This document shows, piece after piece, positions 35,216 to 50,200 of a DNA stretch of 64,000 bases. Each line of letters opens with the position of its first letter. Position 1 is the stretch's first letter. This stretch comes from Ptiloglossa arizonensis. Its lineage: Eukaryota; Arthropoda; Insecta; Hymenoptera; Colletidae. A model generated the notes under the pieces. That model saw nothing but the letters and a program-made list of their open reading frames with translations, ran no database searches and was not told the DNA's origin. The stretch is taken from positions 186,001 through 250,000 of the forward strand of contig NW_027478769.1 in assembly GCF_051014685.1 (NCBI RefSeq), written 5' to 3'. The position numbers were made by a program, and so were the translations under genes.

Positions 35216-38200
35216 GTGTATTTTTTCCCTAAGCCATACTGGTTAAGCGTTTGGAGCATTAGAATTGCGAAAAATTTTTTGCCTTCTCAACCATTTCTTG
35301 GCTTCAAACTCCCATATCTCGCGAACGGATTGACGTAACCCAAAAATTCCTATTGCATCTGAAAGTAGAAACTCGCCCGATTACAGCGGTACGTGTTTTT
35401 TTTCCCTAGGCCATTCTGGTTAAGCGTTTGGAACAGCAGAATTGCGAAAAATTTTTGGCCTTCTCAACCATTTCTTGGCTTCAAACTCCCATATCTCGCG
35501 AACGGACTGACATAACCCAAAAATTCCTGTTGCGTCTGAAAGTAGAAACTCGCCCGATTACAACGGTATGTGTATTTTTTCCCTAAGCCATTCTGGTTAA
35601 GCGTTTGGAGCAGCAGAATTGCGAAAAATTTTTTGCCTTCTCAACCATTTCTTGGCTTCAAACTCCCATATCTCGCGAACGGATTGTCCTAACCGAAAAA
35701 TTCCTATTGCATCTGAAAGTAGAAACTCGCCCGATTACAGCGGTACGTGTACTTTTTCCCTAGGCCATACTGGTTAAGCGTTTGGAGCAGCAGAATTGCG
35801 AAAAATTTGTTGTCTTCTCAACCATTTCTTAGCTTCAAACTCCCATATCTCGCGAACGGATTGACCTAACCCAAAAATTGCTGTTACATCTGAAAGTAGA
35901 AACTCGCCCGATTACAACGGTATGTGTATTTTTTCCCTAGGCCATTCTGGTTAAGTGTTTGGAGCAGCAGAATTGCGAAAAATGTTTTGGCTTCTCAACA
36001 ATCTCTTGGTTTCAAACTCCCATATCTCGCGAACGGACTGACCTAACCCAAAAATTCCTGTTGCGTCTGAAAGTAGAAACTCGCCCGATTACAACGGTAT
36101 GTGTATTTTTTCCCTAGGCCATTCTGGTTAAGCGTTTGGAGCATTAGAATTGCGAAAAATTTTTTGCCTTCTCAACCATTTCTTGGCTTCAAACTTCCAT
36201 ATCTCGCGAACGGATTGACGTAACCCAAAAATTCCTATTGCATCTGAAAGTAGAAACTCGCCCGATAACAGCGGTACGTGTTTTTTTTCCCTAGGCCATT
36301 CTGGTTAAGCGTTTGGAACAGCAGAATTGCGAAAAATTTTTTGCCTTCTCAACCATTTCTTGGCTTCAAACTCCCATATCTCGCGAACGGATTGACCTAA
36401 CCCAAAAATTCCTATTGCATCTGAAAGTAGAAACTCGCTCGATTACAGCGGTACGTGTATTTTTTCCCTAGGCCATTCTGGTTAAGCGTTTGGAGCAGCA
36501 GAATTGCGAAAAATTTTTTGCCTTCTCAACCATTTCTTGTCTTCAAACTCCCATATCTCGCGAACGGTTTGACCTAACCCAAAAATTGCTGTTGCATCTG
36601 AAAGTAGAATCTCGCCGGATTACAATGGTATGTGTATTTTTTCCCTAGGCCATTCTGGTTAAGCTTTAGGAGCAGCAGAATTGCGAAAAATTTTTTGCCT
36701 TCTCAACCATTGCTTGTCTTCAAACTCCCATATCTCGCGAACGGATTGACCAAACCCAAAAATTCCTACTGCATCTGAAAGTAGAAACTCGCCCGATTAC
36801 AGCGGTACGTGTATTTTTTCCCTAGGCCATTCTGGTTAAGCGTTTGGAGCAGCAGAATTGCGAAAAATTTGTTGTCTTCTCAACCATTTCTTAGCTTCAG
36901 ACCCCCATATCTCGCGAACGGATTGACCTAACCCAAAAATTCCTATTGCATCTGAAAGTAGAAACTCGCCCGATTACAACGGTATGTGTATTTTTTCCCT
37001 GGGCCATTCCGGTTAAGCGTTTGGAGCAGCAGAATTGCGAAAAATGTTTTGCCTTCTCAACAATTTCTTGGCTTCAAACTCCCATATCTCGCGAACGGAC
37101 TGACCTAACCCAAAAATTCCTGTTGCGTCTGAAAGTAGAAACTCGACCGATTACAACGGTATTTTTATTTTTTCCTAGGCCATTCTGATTAAGCGTTTGG
37201 AGCATTAGAATTGCGAAAAATTTTTTGCCTTCTCAACCATTTCTTGGCTTCAAACTCCCATATCTCGCGAACGGATTGACCTAACCCAAAAATTCCTATT
37301 GCATCTGAAAGTAGAAACTCGCCCGATTACAGCGGTACGTGTATTTTTTCCCTAAGCCATACTGGTTAAGCGTTTGGAGCAGCAGAATTGCGAAAAATTT
37401 TTTGCCTTCTCAACCATTTCTTGTCTTCAAACTCCCATATCTCGCGAACGGTTTGACCTAACCCAAAAATTCCTGTTGCATCTGAAAGTAGAAGCTCGCC
37501 GGATTACAATGGTATGTGTATTTTTTCCCTAGCCCATGCTGGTTAAGCGTTTGGAGCAGCAGAATTGCGAAAAATTTGTTGTCTTCTCAACCATTTCTTA
37601 GCTTCAAACTCCCATACCTCGCGAACGGATTGACCTAACCCAAAAATTGCTGTTACATCTGAAAGTAGAAACTCGCCCGATTACAACGGTATGTGTATTT
37701 TTTCCCTAGGCCATTCTGGTTAAGTGTTTGGAGCAGCAGAATTGCGAAAAATGTTTTGGCTTCTCAACAATCTCTTGGTTTCAAACTCCCATATCTCGCG
37801 AACGGACTGACCTAACCCAAAAATTCCTGTTGCGTCTGAAAGTAGAAACTCGCCCGATTACAATGGTATGTGTATTTTTTCCCTAGGCCATTCTGGTTAA
37901 GCGTTTGGAGCATTAGAATTGCGAAAAATTTTTTGCCTTCTCAACCATTTCTTGGCTTCAAACTTCCATATCTCGCGAACGGATTGACGTAACCCAAAAA
38001 TTCCTATTGCATCTGAAAGTAGAAACTCGCCCGATAACAGCGGTACGTGTTTTTTTTCCCTAGGCCATTCTGGTTAAGCGTTTGGAACAGCAGAATTGCG
38101 AAAAATTTTTTGCCTTCTCAACCATTTCTTGGCTTCAAACTCCCATATCTCGCGAACGGATTGTCCTAACCGAAAAATTCCTATTGCATCTGAAAGTAGA

Positions 38201-41200
38201 AACTCGCCCGATTACAGCGGTACGTGTATTTTTTCTCTAGGCCATACTGGTTAAGCGTTTGGAGCAGCAGAATTGCGAAAAATTTGTTGTCTTCTCAAAC
38301 ATTTCTTAGCTTCAAACTCCCATATCTCGCGAACGGATTGACCAAACCCAAAAATTCCTGCTGCGTCTGAAAATAGAAACTCGCCCGATTACAACGGTAT
38401 GCGTATTTTTTCCCTAGGCCATTCTGGTTAAGCGTTTGGAGCAGCAGAATTGCGAAAAATGTTTTGCCTTCTCAACAATTTCTTGGTTTCAAACTCCCAT
38501 ATCTCGCGAACGGACTGACCTAACCCAAAAATTCCTGTTGCGTCTGAAAGTAGAAACTCGACCGATTACAACGGTATGTGTATTTTTTCCTAGGCCATTC
38601 TGATTAAGCGTTTGGAGCATTAGAATTGCGATAAATTTTTTGCCTTCTCAACCATTTCTTGGCTTCAAACTCCCATATCTCGCGAACGGATTGACCTAAC
38701 CCAAAAGTTCCTATTGCATCTGAAAGTAGAAACTCGCCCGATTACAGCGGAACGTGTATTTTTTCCCTAAGCCATACTGGTTAAGCGTTTGGAGCAGCAG
38801 AATTGCGAAAAATTTGTTGTCTTCTCAACCATTTCTTAGCTTCAAACTCCCATATCTCGCGAACGGTTTGACCTAACCCAAAAATTGCTGTTACGTCTGA
38901 AAGTAGAAACTCGCCCGATTACAACGGTATGTGTATTTTTTCCCTGGGCCATTCCGGTTAAGCGTTTGGAGCAGCAGAATTGCGAAAAATGCTTTGCCTT
39001 CTCAACAATTTCTTGGTTTCAAACTCCCATATCTCGCGAACGGACTGACCTACCCCAAAAATTCCTATTGCATCTGAAAGTAGAAACTCGCCCGATTACA
39101 GCGGTACGTGTATTTTTTCCCTAGGCCATTCTGGTTAAGCGTTTGGAGCAGCAGAATTGCGAAAAATTTTTTGCCTTCTCAACCATTTCTTGTCTTCAAA
39201 CTCCCATATCTCGCGAACGGTTTGACCTAACCCAAAAATTGCTGTTGCATCTGAAAGTAGAATCTCGCCGGATTACAATGGTATGTGTATTTTTCCCTAG
39301 GCCATTCTGGTTAAGCTTTAGGAGCAGCAGAATTGCGAAAAATTTTTTGCCTTTTCAACCATTTCTTGGCTTCAAACTCCAATATCTCGCGAACGGATTG
39401 ACCTAACCCAAAAATTCCTGTTGCATCTGAAAGTAGAAACTCGCCGGATTACAACGGTGTGTGTATTTTTTCCCTGGGCCATTCTGGTTAAGCGTTTGGA
39501 GCAGCAGAATTGCGAAAAATTTTTTGCCTTCTCAAACATTTCTTGGCTTCAAACTCCCATATCTCGCGAACGGATTGACCTAACCCAAAAATTCCTATTG
39601 CATCTGAAAGTAGAAACTCGCTCGATTACAGCGGTACGTGTATTTTTTCCCTAGGCCATTCTGGTTAAGCGTTTGGAGCAGCAGAATTGCGAAAAATTTT
39701 TTGCCTTCTCAACCATTTCTTGGCTTCAAACTCCCATATCTCGCGAACGGATTGACCTATCCCAAAAATCCCTATTGCATCTGAAAGTAGAAACTCGCCC
39801 TATTACAGCGGTACGTTTATTTTTTCCCTAGGCCATTCTGGTTAAGCGTTTGGAGCAGCAGAATTGCGAAAAATTTTTTGCCTTCTCAACCATTTCTTAG
39901 CTTCAAAGTCCCATATCTCGCGAACGGATTGACCAAACCCAAAAATTCCTGCTGCGTCTGAAAGTAGAAACTCGCCCGATTACAACGGTATGCGTATTTT
40001 TTCCCTAGGCCATTCTGGTTAAGCGTTTGGAGCAGCAGAATTGCGAAAAATTTGTTGTCTTCTCAACCATTTCTTAGCTTCAAACTCCCATATCTCGCGA
40101 ACGGATTGACCTAACCCAAAAATTGCTGTTACATCTGAAAGTAGAAACTCGCCCGATTACAACGGTATGTGTATTTTTTCCCTGGGCCATTCCGGTTAAG
40201 CGTTTGGAGCAGCAGAATTGCGAAAAATTTTTTGCCTTCTCAACCATTTCTTGGCTTCAAACTCCCATATCTCGCGAACGGACTGACCTAACCCAAAAAT
40301 TCCTGTTGCGTCTGAAAGTAGAAACTCGACCGATTACAACGGTATGTGTATTTTTTCCTAGGCCATTCTGATTAAGCGTTTGGAGCATTAGAATTGCGAA
40401 AAATTTTTTGCCTTCTCAACCATTTCTTGGCTTCAAACTCCCATATCTCGCGAACGGATTGACCTAACCCAAAAATTCCTATTGCATCTGAAAGTAGAAA
40501 CTCGCCCGATTTCAGCGGAACGTGTATTTTTTCCCTAAGCCATACTGGTTAAGCGTTTGGAGCAGCAGAATTGCGAAAAATTTGTTGTCTTCTCAACCAT
40601 TTCTTAGCTTCAAACTCCCATATCTCGCGAACGGATTGACCTAACCCAAAAATTGCTGTTACATCTGAAAGTAGAAACTCGCCCGATTACAACGGTATGT
40701 GTATTTTTTCCCTGGGCCATTCCGGTTAAGCGTTTGGAGCAGCAGAATTGTGAAAAATGTTTTGCCTTCTCAACAATTTCTTGGTTTCAAACTCCCATAT
40801 CTCGCGAACGGACTGACCTAACCCAAAAATTCCTGTTGCGTCTGAAAGTAGAAACTCGACCGATTACAACGGTATGTGTATTTTTTCCCTAGCCCATTCT
40901 GGTTAAGCGTTTGGAGCAGCAGAATTGCGAAAAATGTTTTGCCTTCTCAACCATTTCTTGGCTTCAAACTACCATATCTCGCGAACGGATTGACCTAACC
41001 CAAAAATTCCTATTGCATCTGAAATTAGAAACTCGCTCGATTACAGCGGTACGTGTATGTTTTCCCTAGGCCATTCTGGTTAAGGGTTTGGAGCAGCAGA
41101 ATTGCGAAAAATTTTTTGCCTTCTCAACCATTTCTTGGCTTCAAACTCCCATATCTCGCGAACGGATTGACCTAACCCAAAAATCCCTATTGCATCTGAA

Positions 41201-44200
41201 AGTAGAAACTCGCCCTATTACAGCGGTACGTTTATTTTTTCCCTAGGCCATTCTGGTTAAGCGTTTGGAGCAGCAGAATTGCCAAAAATTTTTTGCCTTC
41301 TCAACCATTTCTTAGCTTCAAAGTCCCATATCTCGCGAACGGATTGACCAAACCCAAAAATTCCTGTTACATCTGAAAGTAGAAAGCCGCCCGATTACAT
41401 CGGTATGTGTATTTTTCCCCTAGGCCATTCTGGTTAAGCGTTTGGAGCAGCAGAATTGCGAAAAATTTTTTGCCTTCTCAACCATTTCTTGGCTTCAAAC
41501 TACCATATCTCGCGAACGGATTGACCTAACCCAAATATTCCTACTGCATCTGAAAGTAGAAACTCGCCCGATTACAGCGGTACGTGTATTTTTTCCCTAG
41601 GCCATTCTGGTTAAGCGTTTGGAGCAGCAGAATTGCGAAAAATTTTTTGCCTTCTCAACCATTGCTTGTCTTCAAACTCCCATATCTCGCTAACGGATTG
41701 ACCAAACCCAAAAATTCCTACTGCATCTGAAAGTAGAAACTCGCCCGATTACAGCGGTACGTGTATTTTTTCCCTAGGCCATTCTGGTTAAGCGTTTGGA
41801 GCAGCAGAATTGCGAAAAATGTTTTGCCTTCTCAACAATTTCTTGGCTTCAAACTCCCATATCTCGCGAACGGACTGACCTAACCCAAAAATTCCTGTTG
41901 CGTCTGAAAGTAGAAACTCGACCGATTACAACGGTATTTTTATTTTTTCCTAGGCCATTCTGATTAAGCGTTTGGAGCATTAGAATTGCGAAAAATTTTT
42001 TGCCTTCTCAACCATTTCTTGGCTTCAAACTCCCATATCTCGCGAACGGATTGACCTAACCCAAAAATTCCTATTGCATCTGAAAGTAGAAACTCGCCCG
42101 ATTACAGCGGTACGTGTATTTTTTCCCTAAGCCATACTGGTTAAGCGTTTGGAGCAGCAGAATTGCGAAAAATTTTTTGCCTTCTCAACCATTTCTTGTC
42201 TTCAAACTCCCATATCTCGCGAACGGTTTGACCTAACCCAAAAATTCCTGTTGCATCTGAAAGTAGAAGCTCGCCGGATTACAATGGTATGTGTATTTTT
42301 TCCCTAGCCCATGCTGGTTAAGCGTTTGGAGCAGCAGAATTGCGAAAAATTTGTTGCCTTCTCAACCATTTCTTAGCTTCAAAGTCCCGTATCTCGCGAA
42401 CGGATTGACCAAACCCAAAAATTCCTGCTGCTTCTGGAAGTAGAAACTCGCCCGATTACAAGGGTATGCGTATTTTTTCCCTAGGCCATTCTGGTTAAGC
42501 GTTTGGAGCAGCAGAATTGCGAAAAATTTCTTCTCTTCTCAACCATTTCTTAGCTTCAAAATCCCATATCTCGCGAACGGATTGACGTAACCCAAAAATT
42601 CCTATTGCATTTGAAAGTAGAAACTCGCCCGATTACAACGGTACGTGAATTTATTCCTTAGGCCATTCTGGTTAAGCGATTGGAGCAGCAGAAGTGCGAA
42701 AAATTTATTGTTTTGTCAACCATTTCTTAGCTTCAAAGTCCCATATATCGCGAACGGATTGACCTAACCCAAAAATTCCTATTGCATCTGAAAGTAGAAA
42801 CTCGCCCGATTACAACGGTATGTGTATTTTTTTCCTAGGCCAATCTGGTTAAGCGTTTGTAGCAGCAGAATTGCGAAAAATTTTTTGCGTTCTCAACCAT
42901 TTCTTGGCATCAAACTCCCATATCTCGCGAACGGATTGACCTAACCCAAAAATTCCTGTTGCATCTAAAAGTAGAAACTCGCCCGATTACAACGGTATGT
43001 GTATTTTTTCCATAGCGCACTCTGGTTAAGCGTTTGGAGCAGCAGAATTGCGGAAAATTTGTTGCCTTCTCAACCATTTCTTGGCTTCAAACTCCCATAT
43101 CTCGCGAACGGATTGACCTAACCTAAAAATTCCTATTGCATCTGAAAGTAGAAACTCGCTCGATTACAGCGGTACGTGTATTTTTTCCCTAGGCCATTCT
43201 GGTTGAGAGTTTGAAGCAGCAGAATTGCGAAAAATTTTTTGACTTCTCGACAATTTCTTGGTTTCAAACTCCCATATCTCGCGAACGGACTGACATAACC
43301 CAAAAATTCCTGTTGCGTCTGAAAGTAGAAACTCGCCCGGTTACAACGGTATGTGTATTTTTTCCCTAGGCCATTCTGGGTAAGCGTTTGGAGCAGCTGA
43401 ATTGCGAAAATTTTTTGCCTTCTCAACCATTTCTTGGCTTCAAACTCTCATATCTCGCGAACGGATTGACCTAACCCAAAAATTCCTACTGCATCTGAAA
43501 GTAGAAACTCGCCCGATTACAGCGGTACGTGTATTTTTTCCCGTGGCCATTCTGGTTAAGCGTTTGGAGCAGCAGAATTGCGAAAAATTTTTTGCCTTCT
43601 CAACCATTTCTTGTCTTCAAACTCCCATATCTCGCGAACGGATTGACCTAACCCAATAATTCCTCTTGCATCTGAAAGTAGAAGCTCGCCCGATTACAAC
43701 GGTATGTGTATTTTCTCCCTAGCCCATGCTGGTTAAGCGTTTGGAGCAGCAGAATTGCGAAAAATTTGTTGCCTTCTCAACCATTTCTTAGCTTCAAAGT
43801 CCCATATCTCGCGAACGGATTGACCAAACCCAAAAATTCCTGCTGCGTCTGAAAGTAGAAACTCGCCCGATTACAGCGGTATGTGTATTTTTTCCCTAGG
43901 CCATTCTGGTTAAGCGTTTGGAGCAGCAGAATTGCGAAAAATTTCTTGCCTTCTCAACCATTTCTTGGCTTCAAACTCCCATATCTCGCGAACGGATTGT
44001 CCTAACCGAAAAATTCCTATTGCATCTGAAAGTAGAAACTCGCCCGATTACAGCGGAACGTGTATTTTTTCCCTAGGCCATACTGGTTAAGCGTTTGGAG
44101 CAGCAGAATTGCGAAAAATTTGTTGTCTTCTCAACCATTTCTTAGCTTCAAACTCCCATATCTCGCGAACGGATTGACCTAACCCAAAAATTGCTGTTAC

Positions 44201-47200
44201 ATCTGAAAGTAGAAACTCGCCCGATTACAACGGTATGTGTATTTTTTCCCTAGGCCATTCTGGTTAAGCGTTTGGAGCATTAGAATTGCGAAAAATTTTT
44301 TGCCTTCTCAACCATTTCTTGGCTTCAAACTCCCATATCTCGCGAACGGATTGACCTAAGCCAAAAATTCCTGTTACGTGTGAAAGTGGAAACTCGCCCG
44401 ATTTCAACGGTACGTGAATTTATCCCTTAGGCCATTCTGGTTAAGCGATTGGAGCAGCAGAAGTGCGAAAAATTTATTGTTTTGTCAACCATTTCTTAGC
44501 TTCAAAGCCCCATATCTCGCGAACGGATTGACCTAAGCCAAAAATTCCTGTTGCGTGTGAAAGTGGAAACTCGCCCGATTACAACGGTATGTGTATTTTT
44601 TCCCTAGCCCATTCTGGTTAAGCGTTTGGAGCATCGGAATTGCGGAAAAATTTGTTGTCTTCTCAAACATTTCTTAGCTTCAAAGTCCCATATCTCGCGA
44701 ACGGATTGACCAAACCCAAAAATTCCTGCTGCGCCAGCATGTAGAAACTCCCCCGATTACAACAGTATGTGTATTTCTTCCCTAGGCCATTCTGGTTAAG
44801 CGTTTGGAGCAACAGAAGTGCGAAAACTTTGTTCTCTTCTTAACCATTTCTTAGCCTCAAACTCCCATATCTCGCGAACGGATTGACCTAACCCAACAAA
44901 TTCCTATTGCATCTGAAAGTAGAAACTCGCTCGATTACAGCGGTACGTGTATTTTTTCCCTAGGCCATTCTGGTTAAGATTTTGGAGCAGCAGAATTGCG
45001 AAAAATTTTTTGACTTCTCGACAATTTCTTGGTTTCAAACTCCCATATCTCGCGAACGGACTGACATAACGCAAAAATTCCTGTTGCGTCTGAAAGTAGA
45101 AACTCGCCCGGTTACAACGGTATGTGTATTTTTTCCCTAGGCCATTCTGGGTAAGCGTTTGGAGCAGCTGAATTGCGAAAATTTTTTGCCTTCTCAACCA
45201 TTTCTTGGCTTCAAACTCCCATATCTCGCGAACGGATTGACCTAACCCAAAAATTCCTACTGCATCTGAAAGTAGAAACTCGTCCGATTACAGCGGTATG
45301 TGTATTTTTTCCCGAGGCCATTCTGGTTAAGCGTTTGGAGCAGCAGAATTGCGAAAAATTTTTTGCCTTCTCAACCATTTCTTGTCTTCAAACTCCCATA
45401 TCTCGCGAACGGATTGACCTAACCCAAAAATTCCTCTTGCATCTGAAAGTAGAAGCTCGCCCGGTTACAACGGTATGTGTATTTTCTCCCTAGCCCATGC
45501 TGGTTAAGCGTTTGGAGCAGCAGAATTGCGAAAAATTTGTTGCCTTCTCAACCATTTCTTAGCTTCAAAGTCCCATATCTCGCGAACGGATTGAACTAAC
45601 CCAAAAATTCCTATTGCTTCTGAAAGTAGAAACTCGCCCGATTACAACGGTATGTGTATTTTTTCCCTAGGCCACTCTGGTTAAGCGTTTGGAGCAGCAG
45701 AATTGCGAAAAATTTTTTGCCTTCTCAACCATTTCTTGGCATCAAACTCCCATATCTCGCGAACGGATTGACCTAACCCAAAAATTCCTGTTGCATCTGA
45801 AAGTAGAAACTCGCCCGATTACAACGGTATGTGTATTTTTTCCATAGCGCACTCTGGTTAAGCGTTTGGAGCAGCAGAATTGCGGAAAATTTGTTGCCTT
45901 CTCAACCATTTCTTGACTTCAAACTCCCATATCTCGCGAACGGATTGACCTAAGCCAAAAATTCCTGTTGCGTGTGAAAGTGGAAACTCGCCCGATTACA
46001 ACGGTATGTGTATTTTTTCCCTAGCCCATTCTGGTTAAGCGTTTGGAGCATCATAATTGCGAAAAATTTGTTGTCCTCTCAACCATTTCTTAGCTTCAAA
46101 GTCCCATATCTCGCGAACGGATTGAACTAACCCAAAAATTCCTATTGCTTCTGAAAGTAGAAACTCGCCCGATTACAATGGTACGTGAATTTATCCCTTA
46201 GGCCATTCTGGTTAAGCGATTGGAGCAGCAGAAGTGCGAAAAATTTATTGTTTTGTCAACCATTTCTTAGCTTCAAAGTCCCATATCTCGCGAACGGATT
46301 GACCTAAGCCAAAAATTCCTGTTGCGTGTGAAAGTGGAAACTCGCCCGATTACAACGGTATGTGTATTTTTTCCCTAGCCCATTCTGGTTAAGCGTTTGG
46401 AGCATCGGAATTGCGGAAAAATTTGTTGTCTTCTCAAACATTTCTTAGCTTCAAAGTCCCATATCTCGCGAACGGATTGACCAAACCCAAAAATTCCTGC
46501 TGCGCTAGAATGTAGAAACTCCCCCGATTACAACAGTATGTGTATTTCTTCCCTAGGCCATTCTGGTTAAGCGTTTGGAGCAGCAGAAGTGCGAAAACTT
46601 TGTTCTCTTCTTAACCATTTCTTAGCTTCAAACTCCCATATCTCGCGAACGGATTGACCTAACCCAACAAATTCCTATTGCATCTGAAAGTAGAAACTCG
46701 CTCGATTACAGCGGTACGTGTATTTTTTCCCTAGGCCATTCTGGTTAAGAGTTTGGAGCAGCAGAATTGCGAAAAATTTTTTGACTTCTCGACAATTTCT
46801 TGGTTTCAAACTCCCATATCTCGCGAACGGACTGACATAACGCAAAAATTCCTGTTGCGTCTGAAAGTAGAAACTCGCCCGGTTACAACGGTATGTGTAT
46901 TTTTTCCCTAGGCCATTCTGGGTAAGCGTTTGGAGCAGCTGAATTGCGAAAATTTTTTGCCTTCTCAACCATTTCTTGGCTTCAAACTCCCATATCTCGC
47001 GAACGGATTGACCTAACCCAAAAATTCCTACTGCATCTGAAAGTAGAAACTCGCCCGATTACAGCGGTACGTGTATTTTTTCCCGAGGCCATTCTGGTTA
47101 AGCGTTTGGAGCAGCAGAATTGCGAAAAATTTTTTGCCTTCTCAACCATTTCTTGTCTTCAAACTCCCATATCTCGCGAACGGATTGACCTAACCCAAAA

Positions 47201-50200
47201 ATTCCTCTTGCATCTGAAAGTAGAAGCTCGCCCGATTACAACGGTATGTGTATTTTCTCCCTAGCCCATGCTGGTTAAGCGTTTGGAGCAGCAGAATTGC
47301 GAAAAATTTGTTGCCTTCTCAACCATTTCTTAGCTTCAAAGTCCCATATCTCGCGAACGGATTGAACTAACCCAAAAATTCCTATTGCTTCTGAAAGTAG
47401 AAACTCGCCCGATTACAACGGTATGTGTATTTTTTCCCTAGGCCACTCTGGTTAAGCGTTTGGAGCAGCAGAATTGCGAAAAATTTTTTGCCTTCTCAAC
47501 CATTTCTTGGCTTCAAACTCCCATATCTCGCGAACGGATTGACCAAACCCAAAAATTCCTGCTGCGCCAGAATGTAGAAACTCGCCCGATTACAACAGTA
47601 TGTGTATTTTTTCCCTAGGCCATTCTGGTTAAGCGTTTGGAGCAGCAGAAGTGCGAAAACTTTGTTCTCTTCTTAACCATTTCTTAGCTTCAAACTCCCA
47701 TATCTCGCGAACGGATTGACCAAACCCAAAAATTCCTGCTGCTTCTGGAAGTAGAAACTCGCCCGATTACAAGGGTATGCGTATTTTTTCCCTAGGCCAT
47801 TCTGGTTAAGCGTTTGGAGCAGCAGAATTGCGAAAAATTTCTTCTCTTCTCAACCATTTCTTAGCTTCAAACTCCCATATCTCGCGAACGGATTGACGTA
47901 ACCCAAAAATTCCTATTGCATTTGAAAGTAGAAACTCGCCCGATTACAACGGTACGTGAATTTATCCCTTAGGCCATTCTGGTTAAGCGATTGGAGCAGC
48001 AGAAGTGCGAAAAATTTATTGTTTTGTCAACCATTTCTTAGTTTCAAAGTCCCATATCTCGCGAACGGATTGACCTAACCCAAAAATTCCTATTGCATCT
48101 GAAAGTAGAAACTCGCCCGATTACAACGGTATGTGTATTTTTTTCCTAGGCCATTCTGGTTAAGCGTTTGTAGCAGCAGAATTGCGAAAAATTTTTTGCG
48201 TTCTCAACCATTTCTTGGCATCAAACTCCCATATCTCGCGAACGGATTGACCTAACCCAAAAATTCCTGTTGCATCTGAAAGTAGAAACTCGCCCGATTA
48301 CAACGGTATGTGTATTTTTTCCATAGCGCACTCTGGTTAAGCGTTTGGAGCAGCAGAATTGCGGAAAATTTGTTGCCTTCTCAACCATTTCTTGGCTTCA
48401 AACTCCCATATCTCGCGAACGGATTGACCTAAGCCAAAAATTCCTGTTGCGTGTGAAAGTGGAAACTCGCCCGATTACAACGGTATGTGTATTTTTTCCC
48501 TAGCCCATTCTGGTTAAGCGTTTGGAGCATCAGAATTGCGAAAAATTTGTTGTCTTCTCAAACATTTCTTAGCTTCAAAGTCCCATATCTCGCGAACGGA
48601 TTGAACTAACCCAAAAATTCCTATTGCTTCTGAAAGTAGAAACTCGCCCGATTACAACGGTACGTGAATTTATCCCTTAGGCCATTCTGGTTAAGCGTTT
48701 GGAGCATCGGAATTGCGGAAAAATTTGTTGTCTTCTCAACCATTTCTTAGCTTCAAAGTCCCATATCTCGCGAACGGATTGAACTAACCCAAAAATTCCT
48801 ATTGCTTCTGAAAGTAGAAACTCGCCCGATTACAACAGTATGTGTATTTTTTCCCTAGGCCACTCTGGTTAAGCGTTTGGAGCAGCAGAATTGCGAAAAA
48901 TTTTTTGCCTTCTCAACCATTTCTTGGCTTCAAACTCCCATATCTCGCGAACGGATTGACCAAACCCAAAAATTCCTGCTGCGCCAGAATGTAAAAACTC
49001 CCCCGATTACAACAGTATGTGTATTTTTTCCCTAGGCCATTCTGGTTAAGCGTTTGGAGCAGCAGAAGTGCGAAAACTTTGTTCTCTTCTTAACCATTTC
49101 TTAGCTTCAAACTCCCATATCTCGCGAACGGATTGACCTAACCCAAAAATTCCTATTGCATCTGAAAGTAGAAACTCGCTCGATTACAGCGGTACGTGTA
49201 TTTTTTCCCTAGGCCTTTCTGGTTAAGAGTTTGGAGCAGCAGAATTGCGAAAAATTTTTTGACTTCTCGACAATTTCTTGGTTTCAAACTCCCATATCTC
49301 GCGAACGGACTGACATAACCCAAAAATTCCTGTTGCTTCTGAAAGTAGAAACTCGCCCGATTACAGCGGTACGTGTATTTTTTCCCGAGGCCATTCTGGT
49401 TAAGCGTTTGGAGCAGCAGAATTGCGAAAAATTTTTTGCCTTCTCAACCATTTCTTGTCTTCAAACTCCCATATCTCGCGAACGGATTGACCTAACCCAA
49501 AAATTCCTCTTGCATCTGAAAGTAGAAGCTCGCCCGATTACAACGGTATGTGTATTTTCTCCCTAGCCCATGCTGGTTAAGTGTTTGGAGCAGCAGAATT
49601 GCGAAAAATTTGTTGCCTTCTCAACCATTTCTTAGCTTCAAAGTCCCATATCTCGCGAACGGATTGACCAAACCCAAAAATTCCTGCTGCGTCTGAAAGT
49701 AGAAACTCGCCCGATTACAGCGGTATGTGTATTTTTTCCCTAGGCCATTCTGGTTAAGCGTTTGGAGCAGCAGAATTGCGAAAAATTTTTTGCCTTCTCA
49801 ACCATTTCTTGGCTTCAAACTCCCATATCTCGCGAACGGATTGTCCTAACCGAAAAATTCCTATTGCATCTGAAAGTAGAAACTCGCCCGATTACAGCGG
49901 TATGTGTATTTCTTCCCTAGGCCATTCTGGTTAAGCGTTTGGAGCAGCAGAAGTGCGAAAACTTTGTTCTCTTCTTAACCATTTCTTAGCTTCAAACTCC
50001 CATATCTCGCGAACGGATTGACCTAACCCAAAAATTCCTGTTGCGTGTGAAAGTGGAAACTCGCCCGATTACAACGGTATGTGTATTTTTTCCCTAGCGC
50101 ACTCTGGTTAAGCGTTTGGAGCAGCAGAATTGCGGAAAATTTGTTGCCTTCTCAACCATTTCTTGGCTTCAAACTCCCATATCTCGCGAACGGATTGACC

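Larger units (their letters stand above)
25477..43167 (+). repeat. Macro-unit 3 (17,691 bp, rearranged)
   Basis: It starts with the same marker monomer at 25,510 and follows units 1 and 4 through the 10-monomer repeats to about 28,700. It then becomes a mosaic: B block about 28,835-30,615, A 30,615-32,705, B 32,705-35,215, then A. From about 41,190 it again matches 11,310-13,268 and 23,500-25,476. It holds many short local duplications of one, two, three, eight and ten monomers, more than unit 1 or 2. Confidence 0.8.
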
